A stretch of 64,000 nt of DNA from an uncultured Clostridia bacterium. Lineage in GTDB: Bacteria; Bacillota; Clostridia; TANB77; UBA1234. Both the position numbers and the translations under genes were made by a program. A model generated the notes under the pieces. It saw only the letters and a list, made by a program, of their open reading frames with translations. It was not told the origin of the DNA and ran no database searches. The stretch covers positions 89,921 to 153,920 of the forward strand of contig CAKPOE010000003.1 of NCBI GenBank assembly GCA_934169745.1, in the 5' to 3' direction. How positions within the stretch are numbered: the first letter of the stretch is position 1; every line of letters begins with the position of its first letter. Positions 47,458 to 56,146 of this stretch are shown in pieces.

Positions 47458-47814
47458 ATGATAACTTACACTGAACTGCAATACATTCTCATTGATGGCA
47501 AAAACACTTCAGAAGTTTTGAGAGACTTGAGGTCACTATTCAAATCAGGCAGTATTTACCAGAACGAGATTCGGAGAGCTGAAATAAGGATAAATCGGAA
47601 ATATCCAAAGAAATACCCCTTGAGGCTTTCTGGTCCGAATATTACCATCAAGCTTTCAAACGTTTCTATCGGAGACCAATCGGTACAATCACGTGGAACT
47701 TTGAAAGCGTTGGAAATAGCTGGCTTTTACATTCCTGAGCGAATAAGAAGAGCCGTGTTTACCAGCAAGGTATTCACATACTACTTCTTCAAACAAGAGA
47801 GCGCCGCTGAATAG
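47458..47814 (+). CDS. Small-paralogue family member 5 (unknown function)
   Basis: 118 residues from ATG 47458 after AAGGAGG; an ATG at 47437 overlaps member 4. Shared block YPLRLSGPNITIKLSNVSIG, RGTLKALEIAGFYIP, YYFFKQE. The stop lies inside a perfect GC hairpin, which ends the operon. No function recognised. Confidence 0.6.
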   Translation: MITYTELQYILIDGKNTSEVLRDLRSLFKSGSIYQNEIRRAEIRINRKYPKKYPLRLSGPNITIKLSNVSIGDQSVQSRGTLKALEIAGFYIPERIRRAVFTSKVFTYYFFKQESAAE

Positions 47815-47827
47815 CGGCGCCCTTTTT
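47801..47827 (+). terminator. Terminator overlapping the last paralogue's stop codon
   Basis: GCGCCGCT GAAT AGCGGCGC stem-loop then CCTTTTT; the TAG stop is in the loop. GC-rich relative to other terminators of the window, in keeping with the foreign look of the island. Confidence 0.85.
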
Positions 47828-47855
47828 ATGTAATAATAACTAGCTTCTATCGATA

Positions 47856-47927
47856 ATGAACGAAAAAGAGGCAGCCGGAAATCCGTTCAAAAATGAACAA
47901 CTTTCCGGCTGCCTCTTTTTCGTTCAT
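47856..47927. repeat. Palindromic element between convergent genes
   Basis: Inverted pair of the GAACGAAAAAGAGGCAGCC/GGCTGCCTCTTTTTCGTTC family around AAAAAT. It sits between the paralogue island and the convergent carboxypeptidase gene. Confidence 0.88.
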
Positions 47928-47929
47928 TT

Positions 47930-48850
47930 CTACATTGCTGCCGTAACTAATATTCCCAAATTATCATTATATATTTTCTCAAACTGTGATATCAGAAGTG
48001 GATTTTCCCCTTTTCCTGTTTCCACCGTATATCCAGGCCTATTATATGTCTGAATAAACCAGTCTCTGTACCCTGCATAACTTCCAGTTTCTACAACATC
48101 ACCTAATGTATATCCGCTTATTCTCGCAAATTCTTCCCCAAGCTCCTCTGCTCCTTTCGGCTCATAATTTAAGTATCTCCAATATATTATCTCCCCTTGT
48201 GTGTGATATGTTAAAATAATTCTAAAATTCCTTTCAAGTGCAAAATCATATAAAGCTAAAGATTCTGGCTCTGTTAATGGTCCATAGCCTACAAAATCTC
48301 TTGGTGCAGGTGATGTATAACCTTGCTCAAATTTTATCCTTTTTGCTTCCAACCAGTTAGCCGGAAATTGCAAATTAAGGTCTACTCCTAAAATATTTGC
48401 TTTCCATCCACTTGGAAAAGGAACAGCAGGATAATTTTCTGATATTGCTACTGCATTTTTATAAAAGTTCGTATTTTGAGGAATTCTTCCAAGAACCAAA
48501 TCAACACCATCTGGGTTTGCCATCGGTGCTATAAAGATAGAAGCATTTCTATATATTTCTCTTGCGCTTTGCCCAAATATTTCAGAATTGTTTTGGTAGG
48601 CAATAGAAAAATCTTCTATAAATTTCATAAACACAACTGTATTTATCCACTCATTAGCATGAATAGACGCACTATAAAATACTTGCTTTTGACCATTACC
48701 AATTCGCATATATGGTATTCTCTTTCCCATAACACTTTGACCATAAAAACCTAGACTCAAAAATGAGTACCTCTGTCGTAGTTTTATCAAATCTTCCATC
48801 ATTTGCGTGTATGGATAGTCAATATCCGTCTTAACGATTCTCTCTGGCAT
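47930..48850 (-). CDS. M14 zinc carboxypeptidase, gamma-D-glutamyl-diaminopimelate peptidase-like
   Basis: 306 residues. Zinc ligands in SIHANEWINT (HxxE) and, later, ILTYHTQGEIIYW (His), with the catalytic Glu in YTVETGKGENPL; FIAPMANPDGVDLVLG and VDLNLQFPANW are family blocks. Similar enzymes cleave the gamma-D-Glu-DAP bond of peptidoglycan peptides. No signal peptide, so it may work on recycled or spore-compartment muropeptides. Ten bases after the deacetylase gene. Confidence 0.87.
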   Translation of the reverse strand: MPERIVKTDIDYPYTQMMEDLIKLRQRYSFLSLGFYGQSVMGKRIPYMRIGNGQKQVFYSASIHANEWINTVVFMKFIEDFSIAYQNNSEIFGQSAREIYRNASIFIAPMANPDGVDLVLGRIPQNTNFYKNAVAISENYPAVPFPSGWKANILGVDLNLQFPANWLEAKRIKFEQGYTSPAPRDFVGYGPLTEPESLALYDFALERNFRIILTYHTQGEIIYWRYLNYEPKGAEELGEEFARISGYTLGDVVETGSYAGYRDWFIQTYNRPGYTVETGKGENPLLISQFEKIYNDNLGILVTAAM

Positions 48851-48860
48851 TTACTCCTCC

Positions 48861-49640
48861 TTATTTGCTTGAATTTATCTGTCTTCCTTCGTGATTTATC
48901 GTGTAATTTTCATTGTATATCATTTCTGCTACCGGCACTATTTCATAACCCAAATCTTGAATTGTATCTATTATCTTTTGCAAACTTTTTGCTGTGTTTT
49001 CAGTGTCATTGTGCATAAGTATTATACTTCCATTTCTTATTTTATCTTTTATTCTCGTGCACATTTCACTTTCAGTTTTTCCTAAATAATCAAGTGTATC
49101 TATATCCCATTGGATTACCTTCATTTCAAGACTCTCTGCCGCTTCAATAACAGTATTATTGTACTCTCCATACGGACCTCTATATAGCACTACTTTTTCG
49201 CCTGTAAGTTTTTCTATTTTTTCATTACACTTCTTCATGTCTTCTATGTTTGCCTCATAACTAAGCTTATTCACATGTGCGTGGCTATTAGAATGATTAC
49301 CAATAGTATTTCCTGCTTCTGCTAAATCTTTAATCTCTTGCGGATACTTATCTACCCACGTTCCCAATACAAAAAACGTTGCATTTATATTGTTGTACTC
49401 TAAGGTATCTATTATACTTGGTATATCCTCTGCTCCCCATGCGCAATCAAATGTAATAGCAACTTTTTTATCTGGCGTCTCCACGCTATATATTGGTAAC
49501 AACCTTGAAACATTTGAAGCCGTTTCTATCACTTTGCTAGTATACCTCGCAGAAAAGCCAACCATAAGTAGTATTGCCAAAACTAGTAATCCATATTTTA
49601 ATATATCTTTAAACTTGATTACTAAGAAACCGTTCTTCAT
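48861..49640 (-). CDS. PdaB-like polysaccharide deacetylase
   Basis: 259 residues. An N-terminal membrane anchor (residues 8-28) precedes a NodB domain: KKVAITFDCAWGAEDIPSII (motif 1, with the metal Asp), NHSNSHAHV (motif 2, H-x3-H), YRGPYGEY (motif 3), DIDTLDYLG and ILMHND. The TFDCAWG variant is typical of sporulation deacetylases such as PdaB. Probably modifies cortex or wall glycan. Cotranscribed with the M14 peptidase. Confidence 0.9.
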   Translation of the reverse strand: MKNGFLVIKFKDILKYGLLVLAILLMVGFSARYTSKVIETASNVSRLLPIYSVETPDKKVAITFDCAWGAEDIPSIIDTLEYNNINATFFVLGTWVDKYPQEIKDLAEAGNTIGNHSNSHAHVNKLSYEANIEDMKKCNEKIEKLTGEKVVLYRGPYGEYNNTVIEAAESLEMKVIQWDIDTLDYLGKTESEMCTRIKDKIRNGSIILMHNDTENTAKSLQKIIDTIQDLGYEIVPVAEMIYNENYTINHEGRQINSSK

Positions 49641-49660
49641 ATTTTCCCCCTTAAACAGCT

Positions 49661-49700
49661 AAAGACTCTTAATACATATTATGATGTATTAAGAGTCTTT
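49661..49700 (-). terminator. Terminator after the unknown gene at 49715
   Basis: 17-bp stem AAAGACTCTTAATACAT / ATGTATTAAGAGTCTTT, 14 bp after the stop. Confidence 0.85.
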
Positions 49701-49714
49701 ATGATTAATTTAGA

Positions 49715-50305
49715 TTAAACAGCCCTTTTAATCAGTTCAAGGTTAGTTAATCTTTCTTCTCTCAAGTGAAGTGCCTTATTGATAATTGCATCGAATGAAT
49801 TTTCTATGCTAATCTGCCTTTCTTCACGAGCCCGCCATGTTAAAGCATTTTGATATTGCTCTTTTTCATCCTCGCTAGCAAAATATGCAGTATTAGTCAT
49901 ATGCTCAACTTCGCACAAAGCTTTGGTAAGGTTGTCCTCTTCTTTGCATTCTGCTTCACGCAGTTGGTCAATCATCTTAACTTCTTCTGCAAATATCCAG
50001 TCCTCATAGGCTTCTGCATATGCTTCGCCGAAAAGCTCGGCCATAAAACTTAGGTACTCCGTGTTTGCAATTGTGCTTTCGCTTGTGCATTGCTCGGATC
50101 TGCAAAGAGTTGATTGTGGCGTACGAATATAGAAATCGTGTACAAGAACATGATACTTTTTCACACCATTCGTGAGTATAATCAGCTCTGCTTTTTCGGA
50201 GCCTTCTACAATCCGTACCGAAACATACTCTGCTTTCTCGCCAAACACAGTCTTAACAAGTTGATCCGCATTTTTCTCGAACTCATCGCTCAATAGAAAC
50301 TTCAT
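49715..50305 (-). CDS. Protein of unknown function with distinct base composition
   Basis: 196 residues from ATG 50305 after GAGGAGGACGT. Soluble and acidic: an N-terminal alpha/beta part (residues 1-70, VSVRIVEGSEKAELIILTNG) and a long helical, Glu-rich C-terminal part with many charged residues (AEAYEDWIFAEEVKMIDQLR). By eye richer in GC than its neighbours, like the small-paralogue island, and with its own terminator, so possibly acquired. No family recognised. Confidence 0.55.
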   Translation of the reverse strand: MKFLLSDEFEKNADQLVKTVFGEKAEYVSVRIVEGSEKAELIILTNGVKKYHVLVHDFYIRTPQSTLCRSEQCTSESTIANTEYLSFMAELFGEAYAEAYEDWIFAEEVKMIDQLREAECKEEDNLTKALCEVEHMTNTAYFASEDEKEQYQNALTWRAREERQISIENSFDAIINKALHLREERLTNLELIKRAV

Positions 50306-50395
50306 ATACGTCCTCCTCATTCAGTTGAACTTAGACATTGACGATTTTTCGTCTGAGACATATTATACACCATTTCTATTGTTACGTCAACCTTA

Positions 50396-51040
50396 TCACC
50401 CTAGCACGTAAAATTGCACACAGAAGTAATGCAAAATTGCCCCTGCTAATACAAACAAATGCCATATTGAGTGCATATATTTTACATCTTTCATCTTATA
50501 AAAGATTAATCCTAAAGTGTACAGGATTCCTCCTGCAACTAATAAAACTATTCCTCTCATATCCACAGCATTTAGAACAGGCTTTGCGATAAATATAACA
50601 CACCATCCCATTAGTATATAAGCTACCATTGAAAACACTTTAAATTTTTCAATGCTTATCGAATTTAATACTATTCCTAATATTGCAATTCCCCATGTTA
50701 TTCCAAACATTGTCCATCCAAGTGCTCCACCTAAAGAAACTAAAACTATTGGCATGTATGTTCCTGCTATTAAAATAAAAATTGATGTGTGGTCAAACAC
50801 TCTAAACACTTTCTTAGCTTTTTCTGGCACAAGTGCATGATATAGTGTAGACATAGTAAATAAAATTATTAAGCATGCTCCATATATAGAAGCACAAACA
50901 ACTTGCATACTGCTACCAGCTTTCGCTGCAGTAACAATCATAAGCACACAAGCAGCAATACTAAGCAACGCACCTATTCCATGTGTTACCGAGTTTGCGA
51001 TTTCTTCACCCACTGTATACATCTTTTTTGTTTTTTCCAT
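50396..51040 (-). CDS. Hemolysin III / PAQR family membrane protein
   Basis: 214 residues, seven membrane segments. Conserved NSVTHGIGALLSI, STLYHALVP and FDHTSIFILIAGTYMPIVL, with a C-terminal SIWHLFVLAGAILHYF carrying the family His residues (putative metal site). Last gene of the mutS2 - DUF4825 - galE - hlyIII run with gaps of 24-37 bp. Confidence 0.9.
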   Translation of the reverse strand: MEKTKKMYTVGEEIANSVTHGIGALLSIAACVLMIVTAAKAGSSMQVVCASIYGACLIILFTMSTLYHALVPEKAKKVFRVFDHTSIFILIAGTYMPIVLVSLGGALGWTMFGITWGIAILGIVLNSISIEKFKVFSMVAYILMGWCVIFIAKPVLNAVDMRGIVLLVAGGILYTLGLIFYKMKDVKYMHSIWHLFVLAGAILHYFCVQFYVLG

Positions 51041-51064
51041 ACTCTGCCTCCCTATTTATACATC

Positions 51065-52072
51065 TTAATATCCTGTTGGATTTTTTATTTGCCATTTCCA
51101 AGTATCTTTGCACATTTCATCTAATGTTTTTTCAGCCTTCCAGTGCATCTTTTCAAATGCTTTGTCTGCATTCGCATAACAAGCTGCTATATCACCAGCT
51201 CTTCTAGGAGCAATTTCATAAGGTACATCTACATTGTTTATTTTTGAAAATGAATTTACCATTTCTAAAACACTGTATCCATTTCCTGTACCTAAATTAA
51301 ATATTTCTGTTCCTTTATGTTCATTTGCATATTCTATCGCAGATACATGACCTTTAGCTAAATCAACGACATGAATATAATCTCTTACCCCTGTTCCATC
51401 TGGTGTATCGTAATCGTTTCCATACACGCTTAACTTTTCACGTCTGCCAATTGCCACTTGAGAAATATATGGCATCAAATTATTTGGTATTCCATTAGGG
51501 TCCTCACCAATCAAACCAGACTCATGCGCCCCAATCGGATTAAAGTATCTTAATATTACAATTGATAACTCTTTATTTGCATGAGCAACATCTGTTAATA
51601 TTTGTTCATTCATAAGTTTCGTCCATCCGTATGGATTTGTGCATGATGTAGGCATTCCTTCAACCAATGGCAATTTTTCTGGAACACCATATACAGTTGC
51701 CGAAGAACTGAAAACAAAATTATTAACATTATGCTTTTGCATTACCTCTAGTAAAGTCAATGTTGTGTCAATGTTATTTCTATAATACTTCAATGGAATT
51801 GATACTGACTCACCAACAGCCTTTAGCCCAGCAAAATGTATTACTGCGTCTATTTCGTTTTCAGAAAATATTCTTTCTACAGCGGCATTATCAGCAACAT
51901 CAACCTCATACAATGGAATATCAACACCCGTGATTTCCTTTAGCCTGTTCATAACTTCTTTCTTACTATTGCAGAAATTGTCTGCAATTATAACCTTATG
52001 TCCAGCCTTAATTAATTCAACTGCTGTATGCGACGCAATGTATCCAGCGCCACCAGTTAATAGAACTTTCAT
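51065..52072 (-). CDS. galE: UDP-glucose 4-epimerase
   Basis: 335 residues. Rossmann NAD site VLLTGGAGYIASHTAVEL at the N-terminus, YxxxK active site (NPYGWTKLMNE), FRYFNPIGA-like LRYFNPIGAH and GVRDYIHVVDLAKGH. Supplies UDP-galactose for surface polysaccharides; 37 bp after the DUF4825 gene. Confidence 0.95.
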   Translation of the reverse strand: MKVLLTGGAGYIASHTAVELIKAGHKVIIADNFCNSKKEVMNRLKEITGVDIPLYEVDVADNAAVERIFSENEIDAVIHFAGLKAVGESVSIPLKYYRNNIDTTLTLLEVMQKHNVNNFVFSSSATVYGVPEKLPLVEGMPTSCTNPYGWTKLMNEQILTDVAHANKELSIVILRYFNPIGAHESGLIGEDPNGIPNNLMPYISQVAIGRREKLSVYGNDYDTPDGTGVRDYIHVVDLAKGHVSAIEYANEHKGTEIFNLGTGNGYSVLEMVNSFSKINNVDVPYEIAPRRAGDIAACYANADKAFEKMHWKAEKTLDEMCKDTWKWQIKNPTGY

Positions 52073-52109
52073 TACAACCCCTCCTTGTATTTTTTATTAG
52101 TAAATATGC

Positions 52110-53354
52110 TTATTTTTCTATTACTACTCCATCACTTGAAATTGAGTATACCAACTTTTCTTGTCTGTTTTTTGAATAATATTTTTCAACTTCAATTTCT
52201 GAACCGTTTTCTGTTTGCTTAAAGCTTGTAGCATAAATTATTACACCTTTAAATTTTTCATCTGCTATTGCTTCATCTTTATTAGTTTCAACTAAAACTC
52301 TACCATTGTTAGCAAGTGCCCTTAAAATCTCACTCTTGCTTATATCTGCTAATCCAGTCATTCCAACTGTTTCAAAAGATGCCAAATCTATTGCAATATA
52401 ATCAGACTTGCTTATTCCGTCTATTGAACGTGTTAGTATCTCTTTATAAATCTTCGAAGCACCAATCATATCAGTTGGTCTCTCATTATATAGCACTTCC
52501 TTTTTCCACAAATCAACATCATCCGCGTAAACTCTTAAGTCTCTGCCATATTTGGTTTCCAATTCTTTTCTTGTATATATAATTGTATTGTCATCTAGCT
52601 GATACGTAATTACATCCACATTCGTGATAAGTGCAAATAACGCTACCGAATTATTTAAAAGCTTTTCTTTTTCAACTGCTAATCCTTTGTAATATATTAT
52701 CAATTCGTATGGCTCTTTTGCCGTTCTCAAAATCAAACCATCACCATATTCACTATAAGGCAATGCATCAATCAAATTTACAACCTTTGTATTATCGCCA
52801 ATATATAACCCTTTATATTTGATTAAACTTTCAATTTTATATGAAGGCGTACTAGAAACCACAATTTTCATTCCATATTCCACTTCGCCCTTATTCGAAT
52901 ATATAAGTTTCATTTCACATATATATGTTCCCTCGTTGGCAGGTGCTTCTATAGTTAATGATTTTGAATCTGTAATAACAATCTTTTCAGGTTCTGGTAC
53001 TTCAACCTCATTACCATCTTTATCATAGTATTTTACATATTCTTTTTCAAATTTGTATGTATCAAAATCTTTCCCAGAATTTCTAAATGTTATTCTTTCA
53101 CCAGGTTTCACTAACAAAGTGTTTTCGTTAGCATATTGAAATTCTAAGAAATTGTTAGACTCTGCTATTACTTTCTTTAACATTGTATTCCAAGTATACC
53201 CACCCATTACACAATTTGCAGTAGTTCCATTTTCTGCATACGCAGTCACGTTTGGAGCACCACCAGAAAATTTTGTTACGATAGCTATACAAACTAATAC
53301 AACCAAAATGACTGCTATTGCAATATACGTAAATATTTTTGCTCTTTTATCCAT
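52110..53354 (-). CDS. Membrane-anchored DUF4825-containing protein
   Basis: 414 residues from ATG 53354 (AAAGGAGGAAACAAT). One N-terminal membrane anchor (KIFTYIAIAVILVVLVCIAI), then an extracellular beta-rich domain (residues 30-165; CEMKLIYSNKGEVEYG), and a DUF4825-like block with YKGLYIGDNTKVVNLIDALP and RTAKEPYELIIYY. The domain is found in Firmicutes membrane proteins of unknown role. Sits between mutS2 and galE. Confidence 0.72.
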   Translation of the reverse strand: MDKRAKIFTYIAIAVILVVLVCIAIVTKFSGGAPNVTAYAENGTTANCVMGGYTWNTMLKKVIAESNNFLEFQYANENTLLVKPGERITFRNSGKDFDTYKFEKEYVKYYDKDGNEVEVPEPEKIVITDSKSLTIEAPANEGTYICEMKLIYSNKGEVEYGMKIVVSSTPSYKIESLIKYKGLYIGDNTKVVNLIDALPYSEYGDGLILRTAKEPYELIIYYKGLAVEKEKLLNNSVALFALITNVDVITYQLDDNTIIYTRKELETKYGRDLRVYADDVDLWKKEVLYNERPTDMIGASKIYKEILTRSIDGISKSDYIAIDLASFETVGMTGLADISKSEILRALANNGRVLVETNKDEAIADEKFKGVIIYATSFKQTENGSEIEVEKYYSKNRQEKLVYSISSDGVVIEK

Positions 53355-55741
53355 ATTGTTTCCTCCTTTGTTATATGTATTATCCAATTTCTACAATTGT
53401 AACTCCGCGTATCACCTTCACCGTATACGCCAAGTCTATATGATTTTACATGTGGATTTGTTTTCAAATATTGATGTATGCCAGCTCGTAATGCTCCACT
53501 TCCCTTTCCATGTACAATCCTTATCTGTGCTATTCCAGAAAGATAAGCATCATCTAAATACTTATCAAGCGTATCAACAGCCTCATCAACAGTATTACCT
53601 AACAGATTGATTTCAGAAGAAATTGTTTGTGCTTTGTTTGTAACACGTGAGTTAACTACAACATTTTTCTTCTTCTCATCATTTTCGATTTTCTCAAGTT
53701 GTGAAATGTGGATTGCTAATTTTACAATTCCAGACTGCACATATACATTTCCTTTCTTATCCGGATTAGCAAGTATTGTTACTTTTTGGTCAAGTGATGG
53801 AATGTACATCGTAGAACCCACAATAATTTCTTCAGGTTTTAATAAATTCTTTACTTCTTTATTTGGAATAGTTAAGTCTTTTTGAATCTCTGATATAGAT
53901 TTCTTTAACTTATTCCTATTTTCTTCTGCCTTCTTATTCCTATCATCATTAGACTTTTGTTTCTTTAACAAAGTCAATTCCTTTATTATATCATTTGCTT
54001 GTTCTTCTGCTTCAATTAGAATATCTCTGGCTTCTTTTTTTGCTTTAAATAATATTTCATCTTTTTTCGTTTCAAGCTTCTTCTGCTCATCATCAATCCT
54101 TTTCTTAGTGTCATTGGCTTCTATCAACATCTTCTGTGAAAGTTCGCGTTCTTCTTTTGCTTTTCTTCTATCAAGCTCCATGTCACTTAGTACATCTTCA
54201 AACTTAATGTTCTCACTTGTTAAATAACTATTTGCCTTTTCAAGTATTTTACCATCTAACCCTAATCGCTTAGAAATTGCAAAAGCATTACTTTTTCCTG
54301 GAAGTCCAATTAATAATCTATACGTTGGCGAAAGTGTTTCCACATCGAACTCACAAGAAGCATTTTCCACACCTGGAGTTTGTATTGCATAAGTTTTTAA
54401 TTCGCTATAATGTGTAGTTGCAATAGTTAGGCAACTAATTGAATGTAAATAATCTAGTATTGACATTGCAAGCGCAGCCCCTTCCACGGGGTCGGTTCCT
54501 GAGCCAAGCTCATCCAAAAGTACTAATGAATTTGAATTAATCTCCTTTAAAATATTCACGATGTTTGTCATATGTGCTGAAAACGTACTCAAAGATTGTT
54601 CGATGCTTTGTTCATCACCGATATCAGTATATATATTCTCAAATATGGCTACTTCAGAAGATTCACTTGCGGGTATATGAAGACCAGCCTGTGCCATGAG
54701 TGTAAGTAAGCCAACCGTTTTCAAAGTAACTGTTTTTCCACCAGTATTTGGTCCTGTTATAATAAGTGTATTAAAATCTTTGCCAAGCCAAATATCGATC
54801 GGCACAACCCTATGAGGATCAATAAGTGGATGTCTAGCGCTTTTCAAATTAATACGATTTTCGTTGTTTATATTTGGCTTAAACGCATTTATTGCCAAAC
54901 TGTACTTTGCCTTTGCAAATATAAAATCAATCATACCAACATTTTTCAAGCTCCATTGTACTTGTTCAACAATTGGAAATAACATCTGTGTTAAAAGTGC
55001 AAGTATTCTTTCTATTTCAAGTTTTTCTTCATTCTTAAGTTCTCTAATTTCATTGTTTTTATTTAATATTGAAGTTGGCTCTATAAAGACCGTACTACCA
55101 GTTGAAGAATAGTCATGAACAAAGCCTTGCACCTCATTTTTATATTCTTGTTTTACTGGTATTACAAATCTGTCATTTCTAAAAGTGACAACATCATCTT
55201 GTAAATACTTTGAATTGCTTCTAATAATCTCATTTAACTTGTCTTTTATCTGTACTTCTATATCTGTTATTTTTCTTCTAATATTGTACAACGTTTTGCT
55301 AGCCCTATCATCTATTTCGTCCTCTGACTTTATTGCACGCTCAATCTCTTCCTCAACACCCTTGTTCGTATATAAGTTATCAAAATAATCTTGCAAAATC
55401 GAAAGTTCAACATTATCATTGGTCGAGTATTGCTTAAGCTTTCTTGACACTCTTAATACATCCGCAACTTGCAAAAGCTCTTTCGGTATCAAAACTCCAC
55501 CTGCCAAAACTTTTCTAATTACATCATCTATATTTGTAAGTGGGGACAATGGTAAGTCATTTTTTCTAAGTAATAAAGAGGTTGCCACAGAAGTCTCTTC
55601 TTGCCATTTTCTCACCGTTTCAATATCAGATGATGGAAGTAACTCATTTACTTTTTCTATTCCCAAATACGTAATTGCATATTCTTTTAATATATTTTTT
55701 ATTTTGTCAAATTCTAATGATACAAAAACTTTATTTTTCAT
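53315..55741 (-). CDS. mutS2: Endonuclease MutS2, C-terminus altered by a +1 frameshift at 53407
   Basis: Reads from ATG 55741. Blocks: clamp/lever region (residues 1-320), Walker A ITGPNTGGKTVTLKTVG, LLDELGSGTDPVEGAALA (Walker B) and IATTHYSELK; a long coiled coil (520-640); then the Smr nuclease domain with LLGNTVDEAVDTLDKYLDDA and RIVHGKGSGALRAGIH. As read it runs on to 53315, overlapping the next gene by 40 bp. Removing the base at 53407 gives the usual ending YGEGDTGVTIVEIG with a stop at 53380, 25 bp before the next gene. MutS2 acts in recombination control and rescue of stalled ribosomes. Confidence 0.92.
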   Translation of the reverse strand: MKNKVFVSLEFDKIKNILKEYAITYLGIEKVNELLPSSDIETVRKWQEETSVATSLLLRKNDLPLSPLTNIDDVIRKVLAGGVLIPKELLQVADVLRVSRKLKQYSTNDNVELSILQDYFDNLYTNKGVEEEIERAIKSEDEIDDRASKTLYNIRRKITDIEVQIKDKLNEIIRSNSKYLQDDVVTFRNDRFVIPVKQEYKNEVQGFVHDYSSTGSTVFIEPTSILNKNNEIRELKNEEKLEIERILALLTQMLFPIVEQVQWSLKNVGMIDFIFAKAKYSLAINAFKPNINNENRINLKSARHPLIDPHRVVPIDIWLGKDFNTLIITGPNTGGKTVTLKTVGLLTLMAQAGLHIPASESSEVAIFENIYTDIGDEQSIEQSLSTFSAHMTNIVNILKEINSNSLVLLDELGSGTDPVEGAALAMSILDYLHSISCLTIATTHYSELKTYAIQTPGVENASCEFDVETLSPTYRLLIGLPGKSNAFAISKRLGLDGKILEKANSYLTSENIKFEDVLSDMELDRRKAKEERELSQKMLIEANDTKKRIDDEQKKLETKKDEILFKAKKEARDILIEAEEQANDIIKELTLLKKQKSNDDRNKKAEENRNKLKKSISEIQKDLTIPNKEVKNLLKPEEIIVGSTMYIPSLDQKVTILANPDKKGNVYVQSGIVKLAIHISQLEKIENDEKKKNVVVNSRVTNKAQTISSEINLLGNTVDEAVDTLDKYLDDAYLSGIAQIRIVHGKGSGALRAGIHQYLKTNPHVKSYRLGVYGEGDTRSYNCRNWIIHITKEETIWIKEQKYLRILQ

Positions 55742-55831
55742 AAAATTCTTCTCCTTACACGGTTAATTATCACATAAAACCAAAGAATTTTCAACATTTT
55801 TAAAGTAAAAGTTTTCCACACTGACTTAAAC

Positions 55832-56085
55832 GAACAAAAAGAGGCCGTCAGAAAGTTGTTCATTTTTGAACGAAAAAGTGGCAGCCGGAAAATCGTTCAT
55901 TTTTGAACGAAAAAGTGGCTGCCGGAAAATCGTTCATTTTTGAACGAAAAAGTGGCAGCCGGAAAATCGTTCATTTTTGAACGAAAAAGTGGCAGCCGGA
56001 AAATCGTTCATTTTTGAACGAAAAAGTGGCTGCCGGAAAATCGTTCATTTTTGAACGAAAAAGTGGCTGCCGGAAAGTTGTTCAA
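55832..56085. repeat. Tandem array of seven 37-bp palindrome-family units
   Basis: Units begin GAACGAAAAAGTGGC at 55868, 55905, 55942, 55979, 56016 and 56053 (exact 37-bp period), with a degenerate unit at 55832. Each has GAACGA and TCGTTC ends and a centre that alternates GGCAGCC and GGCTGCC. There are no spacers. The array fills most of the 405-bp gap (55742-56146) between mutS2 and the gene at 56147; a terminator occupies the rest. Confidence 0.92.
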
Positions 56086-56107
56086 TTTTTTTGCAAAGTC
56101 GTATGCA

Positions 56108-56136
56108 AAAAGCTCTAGGGAGTTTCCTAGAGCTTT
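56108..56136 (-). terminator. Terminator after the gene at 56147
   Basis: Stem AAAGCTCTAGG / CCTAGAGCTTT, ten bases past the stop; T-run moderate. Confidence 0.7.
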
Positions 56137-56146
56137 GTTAATTTCT

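Noticed and set aside
55832..56085. CRISPR array
   Set aside because: The 37-bp units abut one another with no unique spacers, and no cas gene is present.
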